This document shows, piece after piece, positions 54,946 through 64,000 of a DNA stretch of 64,000 nucleotides. Position 1 is the stretch's first letter. The number at the start of each line of letters is the position of its first letter. Source of the DNA: Prorocentrum cordatum (Eukaryota > Sar > Dinophyceae > Prorocentrales > Prorocentraceae); contig CAUYUJ010005603.1 in the NCBI GenBank assembly GCA_963575745.1, forward strand, positions 419,862 through 483,861, in the 5' to 3' direction. The position numbers were made by a program, and so were the translations under genes. The notes under the pieces are model-generated. The model was not told the DNA's origin. It did not search any database and saw nothing but the letters and a program-made list of their open reading frames with translations.

Positions 54946-55905
54946 GAATGAAACCTCGTCGTTCTTTTGAGGGCTTGAGAACTGCGACGCTGTCGTCCTT
55001 TTCGTGGGCTCATGAGGGGTCGTGCAGAGTGACATCCTCCCCTGACAAGCGTGAGACCTCGCCGTCCCCTGGGGGCTGCGAACTGCGAACCTGTCTCCAA
55101 GTTTGTGTGCCTCTGGGATCTGGGAGGTCCAGCGTGGAGACGACCTCCGAAGATCAGAATGAGACCTCGCCGTCACTGTGGGCTGCGAACTGCGACACTG
55201 CGGCCACTTTTGTCTTCTCCTGGGGGTTCCAGCGGAGTGCCGTCCAGCGCGGACCAGAGTGAGACCTCGTCGTCCACTCGGGGCCTGCGAACTATGAAAC
55301 TGTCGCCGCTTGCGTGGGCTCCAAGGGGGGGTCCAGCGGAGTGACGTCCTACACGGACCAAGATGAAAACTCAAGGCCTACGAACGTCGAAACCGTTGCC
55401 ACGTTCGTGGGCCCCTGGAGGGCCCAACGGAATGACGTCCTAGGCGGACCTGAATGAAAACTCGCCGCCCCCGTTGGGGCCTGCGAATTGTGAAAATGTT
55501 GTCACTTCCGTGTGTTTCTTGGGGATCCGGTCCAGCGGAGTGGGCTCCTAAGCGGACAAGAGTGAGACTCGCCGTCCCCTCGGAGCCTGCGAATCCGCTT
55601 GCGTAGGCTCTTGGGGTGTCCAGCGGAGTGACGTCCGACGCATACCAGCATCAGACCTCGCCGTCCCCTCTGGGGCGCGAACTGCGACACTGTCACCACT
55701 TTCGAGTGTGGGAGTCCAGCGGAGTGACGTCCTACACTACGCGGGCCAGAATAAGACCTCGCCGTCCACTCGGGGCTTGCAAACTGCGGAACTGTCGCCA
55801 AGTTCGTGGGTTCCTGGGGGGTTCAGCGTAGTGACGTCCTACGCGGGCCAGGATAAGACATCGACGTCCACCCTGGGCCTGCGAACTGTGAAACTGTCGC
55901 CGCTG
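54946..55905 (+). repeat. 103-bp repeat family, array 2
   Basis: Nine to ten units: GAGACCTCGCCGTCCCCTGG, GGCTGCGAACTGCGAAACTG, TCGCCACTTTCGTGGGCTCC and GGTCCAGCGGAGTGACGTCC. Starts at 54980, 55080, 55187, 55290, 55390 and 55486 give 96-107 bases. Confidence 0.92.
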
Positions 55906-56335
55906 TCCTTTCGTGTGGTCCTAGTACGCACTGACTCATCGTCTTGGACCGTTCTATGTGGAGACTCGTGGCGCGGCTCGCCACCGACGACTCGCAAAAA
56001 GGGCCAGCGCTAGTTTTACGCAGGCGTCTGGCTGGCGTTAGACGTCGAGGACGGTCACATCGAATCTGGACAGTTGACGCCGATTCTTTTCTGCGGCAAG
56101 GAAGGTACGAACATGGCGACATGTTGCTTTCGCAGCTAGTAGCCTATTTCGTGGCAGCGTGTGGACAAGCAATTTCTCGATTTCATGAAGAGCGCCTGAT
56201 GCATACTGGCGCGATTACTTTACTGATGCCAAACCTTCAACTGTACTTAATAATACGCGCTGTGTTGCCGTAGTGTCTCACTTCCTCCAGCTCCGCTTGC
56301 GGAGCAAGGTGCCTCCATAGACCCCTCGCCTTGGC
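55906..56335. other. No gene supported
   Basis: A plus-strand frame at 55944-56273 (109 codons) has varied composition (HGDMLLSQLVAYFVAACGQA) but no recognisable domain. It interrupts the 103-bp arrays and may be an inserted unknown. Confidence 0.3.
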
Positions 56336-56745
56336 TTGACTTGACGTCCCTGGGGGATGTGGAATGCGAAACTGTCGCAACTTCCTTGGGCTACTGGGGG
56401 GTCCAGCGGAGGTTCGTTTTATGCACATTAAAATGGAGCCTCGCCGTCCTCTCCGGTCCTGCCTACTTTGAGACCGTCGCCACTTTCGTGTGCTCCTGAG
56501 GGGTCCAGCCGAGTGACGTCCGACGCGGATCACAATGAGACATCGCGGTCACCGGGAGCTGTGAAATTTGAAACGGCCGCTAACGGTGTGGCTCCTGGGA
56601 CGTCCAGCGGAATGATGCCATGCGCAAATCAGAATGAGACTTCGCCATCAGCGCCGTACGCTGCGTTACGTTCCAGTGCCCTGCGATATGCGATCTCATT
56701 CGGGAGCACACGGAAGTGACGACAGTTTCGTAGTTCGTAAGCCCC
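56336..56745 (+). repeat. 103-bp repeat family, array 3
   Basis: Three to four diverged units with GTCCAGCGGAG, GAGACCGTCGCCACTTTCGT and GAATGAGACTTCGCC. Confidence 0.8.
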
Positions 56746-56759
56746 GAGGGGACGGAGAA

Positions 56760-57490
56760 ATCACATTCTGGTCCGCATGGGACGTCTTCCTTCGTGAAAC
56801 GTAAATGTTTCACAAATTCGCCTTTTGGGCTTTCCGATGCTCCCAGACGGCGCAAGAGGCCCCCCAAGTCCGCCCCAAGACGGTCCAAGAAGCGTCCAAG
56901 AGGGCCCCAAGACAGCCCAAGAGGCCCGAAGACGGTTCAAAAGGCGCCGAAGACGGCCCAAGAGAGCCCCGAAGACGGCCCAAAGAGCGCTCCAGGAGCG
57001 CTCAAGTGCTTCCAAGAGAGCTCAACATGGTCCCAGACGGTCCAAGAGCGATCAAACACACACGAGATGGTCTCCAGATGGCCCAAGACGCCCCCAAGAG
57101 GCCTCCAAGATACGTCCCAAGGGGGTGCATAGACGCAACCATGTTCTCATGTCTTTCGTAAAACGTATATTGTTTCACAAATTCGCCTTGTGGGCTTTCC
57201 GACGCTCCAAGACGGCCCAAAAGGCCCCCGAAGACCGCCCCAAGACTGCCCAAGAGGCCCCCAAGACGGCCACACGACGGCCCAAAATGGCCCCAAGACG
57301 GCCTAAGAGGTTCCCAAGACGACCCAAGAAGGCTCCAAGACGGCACCAAGAGGGGCCCGCCCCCACGAGCCCCAGAGGGGCCCCAAGAGTGCCCCAAGAG
57401 GCCGCCAGAGGCCCCCAAGAGGCCGCCAAGACGCCTCACGGAGCCCCCAAGAGGCCCCCAGGAGGCCCCCCAAAGACCCCCAGACGCTTC
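56760..57490 (+). repeat. Two copies of the CCAAGAGGCCC module with conserved 5' end
   Basis: Copies begin near 56785 and 57150 with TCTTCCTTCGTGAAACGTAA or TCTTTCGTAAAACGTATATT. They continue GTTTCACAAATTCGCCTT, TGGGCTTTCCGA and GCTCC, then the CCCAAGAGGCCCCCAAGACG array. The second array ends at about 57485. Confidence 0.88.
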
Positions 57491-57845
57491 CGTATTGCGA
57501 GCCGTAAAGCCAACTGCAATGCACTCCGCGCCTACAGCCTTACTCTTCCTCGTGAAATCCTCACTATCTTGCTCGGCGCTAATGTGCTGCTGCCGCGCGA
57601 ACTGTTTAGCACGCGCTGCGAACGTCGACAGCCTCTCCACCCGTCTCGACTCATCTGCAACATCTTTCGCGGTGATGCCTCGCTGATCACAACTTCCGCA
57701 CACCACTTTTGCTCCTTTCGTCTTCCGGTGGTCCTCCACTTGGTTGCGGGTCGAAAGGCCGACCTCCCAGAAGGACACCCCGCACCCAGGTGCACAGCAC
57801 GCAAGGCGCTCGCAAAACACGCCCCAGACCACCGGCATCACGCAA
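57491..57845 (-). pseudogene. Possible zinc-binding (Stc1-like) protein fragment
   Basis: A minus-strand frame reads CCAPGCGVSFWEVGLSTRNQ, VEDHRKTKGAKVVCGSCDQR and GITAKDVADESRRVERL. The two CxxC-type pairs, separated by ~30 residues with a central Q...R pattern, resemble the Stc1-type zinc domains repeated in some dinoflagellate proteins. There is no start or end, and the frame runs into the CCAAGAGG array. A truncated gene piece is the best guess. Confidence 0.3.
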
Positions 57846-57964
57846 ACATTTGGACCCCCTACGTATCTGCCACCACCCGCGCGCGACACCGCACCCTCAC
57901 ACAAGACGCCGCTGGCCACAAACTCCTGGCCTCGCAACACTCACAGAAGGGGTCGGCGGATGTG

Positions 57965-58175
57965 GCGCAAGCCTGTAGAATCACGTTCTGGTCCGCATGG
58001 GACGTCTTCCGCTGGACCCCGAAGGAACCCACGGAAATGGCGACATCTTCGCAGCTCGCAGCCCCTCAGGGGACGGCGAGGTTTCATTCCGATGTACGTA
58101 ATATGTTCCGTTGGACCTCCAGTTGCCATCGAAAAAGCGTCAGGTTCGCAGTTCGCTGCCCTTTGCCCGCACCTC
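57965..58175 (+). repeat. 103-bp repeat family, array 4
   Basis: About two diverged units with GGAAATGGCGACATCTTCGC, AGCTCGCAGCCCCTCAGGGG and ACGGCGAGGTTTCATTC. Confidence 0.65.
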
Positions 58176-58530
58176 ACTTGGACAATTGCAACTCTTAGCG
58201 CCGCGCGCTGTTTTCGTGATATTGCGCGTCGTCGCTGTTTTGTAAAGCTGCTGTAGCGCGCGTCACTGATACTCCCAGCCAATAACCACTCCTAAGTATC
58301 CCTCTCCCGTATGGTTCTGTCCCCGTGGGTTTGCCCGTTGGTCTCAGCGCAATAAAGGCGGCAACGGACGCCCCTCTACTCGAAAAGGGCGGGGGTGCTC
58401 TCACAACCCGTGCCCCTTCCCTCCCCCCTTTGAAGGGGGGAAAAAGTTTCGGGCCCGCCCCCCACCCGGGGGGGACAGGGTTTCCGCCGGCGTTAGGGCG
58501 TTAGGCTTTGGGCGTTAGGGTGTGTGGAGC

Positions 58531-58775
58531 CCCACCAACCTTTAGGGCGTGAGCGGTTTAGGGGTGTTCCCCTCCAGCCACCTTTATTCCAATTCGGGGA
58601 AGGGTTTACCCTCCCTCTCCCCCCTCCCCCTGGGCGGGGCGTCTCGCGAGGGATCAAAGAATCTGATGTGGCCTCAGCGAGAAAATCAGCATCGTTGACT
58701 TTACGTGTAAAATGTTGGGCCGATGTTGGCCTCCTGGGGGGGGGGACGCTCATTGCCTGACCCAACCTTCTTTGA
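58531..58775 (+). repeat. Dispersed leader module, copy 3
   Basis: CCCACCAACCTTTAGGGCGT, GAGCGGTTTA, ATTCGGGGAAGGGTTTACCC and CCCCCTCCCCCTGGGCGGGG, then TTTGATCGAG before the array. Same order as at 2656 and 18125. Confidence 0.6.
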
Positions 58776-58970
58776 TCGAGTTCCTCCGAGATGGCCCCAA
58801 GATGGCCCGCGAGGCTCCCAAGGGTCCCAAGACTGCCCAAAGAGGCGCCCAGAGAACCCAAAAACCCCTCCAAGATGACCCCAAGATGCCCCAAAGATGC
58901 CCCCAAGAGGTTCCCAAAACGCTTCAAGAGGCCCCCGGGGCCGCCAAGAGGCCCACATGACGCCCCAACA
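58776..58970 (+). repeat. CCAAGATGGCCC-type array
   Basis: Units GATGGCCCCAAGATGGCCCG, GATGCCCCAAAGATGCCCCC and AAGAGGCCCCCGGGGCCGCC. Confidence 0.7.
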
Positions 58971-58989
58971 GGCGACATCCGAAGAGACT

Positions 58990-59265
58990 CCGGGAAGCAT
59001 CCAAAAGGCCTCTGGCCTTCCTGTTCGCCCTCTTCCTCCCCCTGTGCTCACCTGCAAAATCCTCCTCTTCCCTCCTCCCGTTTCCCTCCTCCTTCCACCC
59101 TCCCCCTTCGCCTCCTCTTCTAGCTCCGCCTCTATATACCCCCTCTTGGGTTAATGATGGCTCCCCAACCTTAATGCACCGAGTGCTCCCCCACATGCCT
59201 GATCAGGGTAGCACGCCTGGGCATGGTTTCTGGATGGGCTGGCGTGTTTACACGAAACGTCCGAA
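58990..59265. other. No gene; pyrimidine tract
   Basis: CCTCTTCCTCC-type tract at 59025-59140, then unique DNA. Confidence 0.4.
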
Positions 59266-59860
59266 ACAAAGTGTTAACGCTCGGGTGTTCGGGCTCCACT
59301 GGGGGATTCGGCTGTGAAGATCCGGGTGTCGCGGTCATGGTGTTACGGGCACGGTGTTAAGCTGAGGGCCAAAGTGTTAGGGTTAGGGTGTCAACGTGAA
59401 GGTGCTCGGGTTACGGTCATGGCGCCAGGACGAGAGCGTGAGCGCCAGGGTTACGGCGGCAAGTTCTGCCCAAATTAGGGCTCGGGTTAGGGCGGTAGGG
59501 TTCGGATCGGGTGTTGGAGGAACGGCGCTAAGGTTTAGGGTGTTGGGGCTGGGGTGGTTGAAGTAGGATTCGGGTTACGGTGTTTTGTTTAAGGTTTGTC
59601 GGCCTACATCGGGCTCGGTGCTGGGGGTAGGGTGTTACGAGGAGGGCGATGGGGTGGTAGGGGTAGTGTGTTGGGGTGAGGGTATGCTGTCAGGGTCAGG
59701 GTGTTCGGGGGGGGTTCAAGTGCTTGGGGTGTCCAAGTTAGGCCGTTGTGGATAAAGTTTTGGGGTGTCAGGCGTTCGAGTTCTAGGGTTCGGGTGTTAG
59801 GGCCAGCGTGTTGGGATTATGCTTTGGATGTGGGTGCTGGGGTGAGGGTGCTAGTCGCCG
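59266..59860 (+). repeat. Degenerate TTAGGG/GTGTTAGGG-like repeats, field 1
   Basis: Frequent GGGTTAGGG, GGTGTTAGGG, GGTGTTGGGG and GGGTTACGG words with no fixed period. A short patch also occurs at 58490-58560. Strongly G-rich on the plus strand. Confidence 0.75.
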
Positions 59861-60290
59861 CGCTGCTTGCTCCAAATAAACCCCCCGCCCTAGGCCCTTC
59901 CCATGAGATCGCCCCTTCCTCTATCCGCGTCAACGTACCCTTGTGCCCCGTGCACCTTTCGAATTCATCTGGTGCCCTCTCAGGGCGATCTTGGCGCGTA
60001 CCAGAGTCCTGCTTCTATCCTTTCCATAAACCTCATCGACAATCCGGACGCGACAAACAATCCGATTAATCTACTCCTTGGCGCCGACAATCCGAACGCG
60101 ACAAAACAATCCGGTTCATCTGCTCCTTGGCGCCGCCTGCGGCGACGAGGACGGTGAAACGGTGAAACTGTGAAACGGAGATACGGATGTGGATGTTGCT
60201 GCTGGCGGCGTTGGCGAGCTTGGGAGCCCCTGGGGAGCGGTTGGGCGTCTGGAAGCTCTGGAAGCGCGTGGGAACGTCTGGGAAACCTGG
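59861..60290. other. No gene; 47-bp duplication at 60038-60133
   Basis: GACAATCCGGACGCGACAAA and its continuation through CTACTCCTTGGCGCC are repeated 47 bases later with small changes. The rest is unique. Confidence 0.55.
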
Positions 60291-60720
60291 GAGTGCGCTG
60301 CGAAGATAAGCCAGAGAACACCGAATATCTGTTGCAAGGGATCGTGAGTGTTGGACAGGTGTCAACATAAGCAGATGTGCACCAACTTATATATTTTGTA
60401 TAGGATGGTTGGTGCTGGATCGCTGTAAAGGTCTGCCGATGTCCACCACAGTGTATTTATTACAGGGGGTTTTGAACGTGAAGATCAGCAGAAGTGCACT
60501 GAAAGATAGTATGTTGCAGGGGATGGTAGGTGTTTTGCCGGTGTGACAAAGAACAGATGTCCACCAAGTGGTATGTTTCGCCAGGAATCGTAAGGATTGG
60601 GTAGGTGTGAAGATCAGGCAGAACGCATCGAACAATATTATTTGGTGTAGGATAATGCTCAAAATGAGGCGATCTTACAATCAACCGATGTGCACCGCTT
60701 TCCAATGTTTGCGCAAAGGA
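60291..60720 (+). repeat. ~65-bp tandem repeat
   Basis: GATGTGCACCAAC at 60374 recurs as GATGTCCACCACA, GAAGTGCACTGAA, GATGTCCACCAAG and GATGTGCACCGC, at spacings of 53-70. GTTGCAGGGGATGGTAGGTG-like phrases lie between. Confidence 0.75.
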
Positions 60721-60799
60721 TCGCGGCGGGGGGTCGCGGCCGTGAGCCTGTTTGGAAACGGTCGGGGGCCGGCAGGAGCCGGGTGAGAGGGTGACATAA

Positions 60800-62150
60800 A
60801 TACAGGATAGGAGCATTAAGGTGTCCAGGGTAAGGCGGTAAGGCTAGGGATGGGTGTGAGGTGTAGGCTGGTAGGGCAATGGTGTCGGGGTCAGGGTGTT
60901 AGGGTTACGGTGGTAGGGTTCGGAATGAAGATGTCGGGGGTAAGGTGTTGAGAGTTTGAGCGTTAGGGTGTCAGGGCCGGGCTAGGCTCCTCAGGGTCAG
61001 GGTGTTCGGGTTAGGGTGGTGGGGAATAGGGATAGGGTGGTAAGGTTAGGATGATCGGGTTAGCTTGTGGGTTGGGGTTCTAGGGTTATGGTGTCAGGGT
61101 CAGGGTGTCGGGGTGTTAGGGTTATGGTGTTCGGGTTTGGGCCATGGTGTCGGGGTTAGGGTGTCAGGGTAGTGTTGGGGCGGTTGAGTTGAAGGTCGAG
61201 TGTTGCGGCTGTTGTGTTGGGGTGGTCAGACGATCGCTAGCGCTTAGGGCGGTGGATTGGGATACCGGGGTTGGGGCGTTAGGGTCAGGGTGTCAGGGCT
61301 GGGGTGTTACGTCTAGGGTGACAGGTTTAGTGTGTTAGGGTTAGATTGGTAGGCTTTGGATGTTGAAGTTAGGCAGAGGGCATGGGGGTCTTAGGGTTAA
61401 GGTGTTATGGTTCGAGGTTTGGGGTCAGGGTGTGAGGGAAGGGGTGGTACGGTTAGGGGCACTAGGTTTGGGTTAGTGTGTTGAGGTTCAGGTACTGGGG
61501 GTGGAGCGGTTCAGTTAAGGGTAGGGTGTTACGGTCAAGGTGTTAGAGCTTGGGGTAGTTTGTTAGAGGTAGCATGTCAGGGTTAGGGATTTTGGGTCAG
61601 GGTGTTGGGGCTAGGGTTTTGGAGTTAGGGCGGTGAGGAATACGGATAAGGTATTCACTATTGGGTGTTCGGGTTAGGCTGTGGGTTGGGGTGTTATCGA
61701 TAAAGGTGCCAGGATTATTATGTTTGGGTTAGGGTGTTCGGGTTTGGGTCGTGGCGTTTGGGTTAGGGCGTCAGGGTTAGGGTTAGGGTTGGGGCGGCAG
61801 GGTAGGGGGATGGTGTTACGGCTGTTGTGTTAGGGTGTTCGGGTCAGGGCTATGGTGTTAGGGTGTTAGGGGCCAAACGGTAGACATAGAGCTTAGAGTG
61901 ATGGGGTTAGGGTACTAGGGTTGAGGAGTTGAGTTTGGGCGTTAGGACTAGGTCTAAGATGTGAGGGCTAGGGGATCAGGGCTGGGTTGTTCGGCTCGTG
62001 CTCTTAGGTTTAGGGTGTTAGGGTTAGGGTTGTAGGGTGTGGGCGTTGCCGTTTTAGGTTTCGGGGGTTAGGGTCTGCTCAGGGTTTGAGTATTTGAGGG
62101 TTAGAGTGAGGGGAGGGTGCTAGGGTTTGAGTGTTGGGGTTAGGGTGAAG
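60800..62150 (+). repeat. Degenerate TTAGGG-like repeats, field 2
   Basis: About 1.3 kb of GGTGTTAGGGTTAGGG, GGTCAGGGTGT, GTTTAGGGTG and similar. At 61760-61790 TTAGGGTTAGGGTTGGGG comes closest to a clean telomere-like run. No coding. Confidence 0.85.
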
Positions 62151-62625
62151 GGTGGTGGCAGGGGTTGGGTTCTGGAGCCAGGGGGTCGGCGTGGCTAAAG
62201 ATGGGGGTGAGGGGGGCATCCGACTTTGAAAGGGGGGGTGGGGGGGTCCAAGCACACCCCCCTCTCTTTGAAGGGGGGAGGTTGGAGGGGTCGGAGACGA
62301 CGGATCGGGAAAGGGGAGAGCAAGGGGGGTCTCCGGGACGACGGACCAGGGAATGGCAGTTGGGGGGAGGGGGGAGGTTCCAAACCCCCCCTTTGCGGCA
62401 TCCAGCGGCGCGCCCTCATCATGGCCACCTTCCGGCCTGCGATCTGAATCGCAACAGTGATGACGCGAACGGGGAACATTTGAATGTGGCTCCAAGTTCG
62501 CTGGCGAAGCGTTCAAGGGTGCTGCGTGTCCTTGAATGTTTCTTTCGTATTAAGCGGCCCTGGGCATAGCAGCCCCATGTATATAGATAATAACAATAAT
62601 AATGACAATAATAATAAGGTTGGGC
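62151..62625. other. No gene recognised
   Basis: G-runs at 62208-62280 and 62360-62380, an AT-rich (AAT)n-like patch at 62586-62616, and unclassified DNA. Confidence 0.4.
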
Positions 62626-62629
62626 ACGT

Positions 62630-62803
62630 CCCCTGGCAACTTCATTATTCGCAATAACGCCCGTGACCGGCCCCGCCCTGCCCCCTTTCCCCCCTGGTCA
62701 CGTCACGATTCGCGACGGCGCCGTCTGGGAATGAGCCAATATCAGGCATTCCCAGACGGCCCTCCCGCCCTCCCCCCCCCGTAACGCCGGTCATTGCCAG
62801 GGG
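62630..62803. mobile_element. MITE-like element with nested hairpin
   Basis: 10-bp terminal inverted repeats CCCCTGGCAA (62630-62639) and TTGCCAGGGG (62794-62803) enclose 174 bases. Inside is a perfect 14-bp inverted repeat: GCCGTCTGGGAATG at 62720-62733 and CATTCCCAGACGGC at 62747-62760, with a 13-base loop. No ORF. A clear target-site duplication is not visible, so the ends are tentative. Confidence 0.55.
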
Positions 62804-64000
62804 TTTGAAACATTCTCCCGGGTGGGAGGATCAGGGGGGTGAGGAGGCAGGGGGGTAGGGGAAGAGGGATGAGAAGAAGGGGGAGGAGAAGGCGAGAGGA
62901 AGAAGGACATGAGCCAGGAGGAGGCAAGGGAAGGAGAGGGAGGAGCAGATGCGCGAGCAGCACCCTTCTGGGCTGCCCTGGGGGTCCCCTTCGGAGGTGC
63001 CAATCCTGCAAGGAAGATGAGGAAGGATGGCATCGGAGGGCGGCGGGGACTGGGGATGGGCCAATCGACGGTGATCAACAATGACGTAGGCTTGACGTCC
63101 GATTATTCCCTCTATCCTCCTCCTCTTCTTCTTCTTCCTCCTCCTTGCTTCCTTTGCTCCCTCCTCCCCCCTCCTCTCAAACCATCTCCGCCCACCTCAT
63201 CACCCATCCCTCTTTCATCCCTCGTCCTCATAGCTAAATGCACCTCGTCGCTCCAGCAGACGCGTCGGCAGGGCCAACACTGCGTTGCGAACGAGAGCAG
63301 CCCTCAAAATCCAAAAACGAACACAATTGGATCACGGGCCATCTTCAAAACGTGGTTCTTGCCTTAGCGCCGCGCGCACTCGTCAAAACTTTTGCGACCG
63401 TTGCATCATTGGAAGGCGGTTCCTTTTCAAATGAGCGACCGACTGGAGCATCCGTGCCCTCTGTTAATTCTGAACCCGACACTTCTGTGTGCAAAATTCG
63501 CACGGATGGAGGTCGGCTACTTGACAAAACTAGCTTATCATTTAAACCTGAACACCCTATCCAGATTTCCTCATCCAATGCATTTCCGGCTGTGTTGCAG
63601 CTATGTGGCTGAAGGCGGTTTCTTTTTCAAGCGGTGACTCTCGCTTGACTCTTTCTCTCGCGGGGACACTTGAACTTTCTGATCCCGAATCCACGTGTGC
63701 TAGTGATGACCAGGATGGTGCAGGGTAGTGCCTTTTCAAAGCGGGGCTCTTTCCAGCATGCCACGTCAAAGGTGCACTCGATGTTCCAGGGGCACGCTCC
63801 CCGCAAGGTCCCAAAACTGACTATTCACCGGCTCCTCTTTCTCATCCTCCGCCTCCTCCTTCTCCACCCCATTTCTTCCTCCCTGTCCCCATTTCCTGCA
63901 GACAAGAAACGAAATTACACTTGGGGAATCTACGGAAAAAAACCTCCAAGTTGACAACGAAGGGAAAGACAACGAAATGCATCCCCTCCCTCTCATTCCT
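62804..64000. other. No gene recognised to window end
   Basis: G/A-rich at 62820-62950 and C/T-rich at 63105-63230. Plus frame 63238-63612 (124 codons) shows no domain. Nothing else stands out. Confidence 0.45.

Noticed and set aside
56139-56160. GTAGCCTATTTCGTGGC as a DinoSL relict
   Set aside because: It lacks the TTGGCTCAAG end and no gene follows; likely chance.

Overview
The window looks like nuclear DNA of a GC-rich dinoflagellate. The evidence is: (1) relicts of the dinoflagellate spliced leader (DinoSL) lie just upstream of four separate gene-like regions; (2) it encodes a two-exon nucleoside diphosphate kinase-like protein of the type common in Symbiodiniaceae and related algae; (3) it carries a Pif1/UvrD-type helicase C-terminal fragment and a PPR gene of dinoflagellate style; (4) most of the rest is satellite, microsatellite and dispersed repeat DNA with very few genes. 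A Prorocentrum-like genome would fit, but the species is inference. Because the DNA is GC-rich, long open frames occur by chance on both strands and most are not genes.

Layout: 1-5.5 kb holds no recognised gene, then a module leading into short proline/arginine-coding repeats, a ~0.6 kb ACT microsatellite and two further arrays. At 5.56-6.30 kb (-) is a hypothetical Ala-rich CDS below a DinoSL relict. From 8 to 23 kb there are almost only arrays (150-bp, 42-bp, 18-bp, 265-bp and 237-bp units). 23.2-24.1 kb (-) holds a possible CDS of unknown function. 24.6-26.8 kb (-) is a PPR gene broken by frameshifts and two TGA codons, below three tandem DinoSL relicts. 27.1-33.2 kb is an 88-bp satellite that switches orientation near 30.9 kb. 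36.1-41.2 kb (-) is the NDPK-like gene: exon 1 at about 40295-41186 and exon 2 at about 36083-36360. Its ~3.9 kb intron is filled with repeats, a 155-bp satellite and an opposite-strand helicase pseudogene.

The most striking object is at 44020-52554 (+): an ~8.5 kb tyrosine-recombinase (YR) retrotransposon inserted in an ATG microsatellite. It has the A1-ORFs-B1-A2-B2 split-direct-repeat architecture known from PAT/Ngaro-type elements. It has three ORFs: a gag-like protein with an RG-rich tail; a polyprotein with reverse transcriptase and RNase H; and a tyrosine recombinase with a long extension. The polyprotein carries a cytosine-methyltransferase-like domain that sits between RT motifs B and C. 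ORF1 and ORF2 share one frame and are separated only by a UGA followed by CGG.

The last 10 kb contain a retroposed coiled-coil gene (-, 53.1-54.1 kb) below two DinoSL relicts, ~103-bp repeat arrays, a possible zinc-binding gene fragment, a long field of degenerate TTAGGG-like repeats (58.5-62.1 kb), and a MITE-like hairpin element at 62630-62803.
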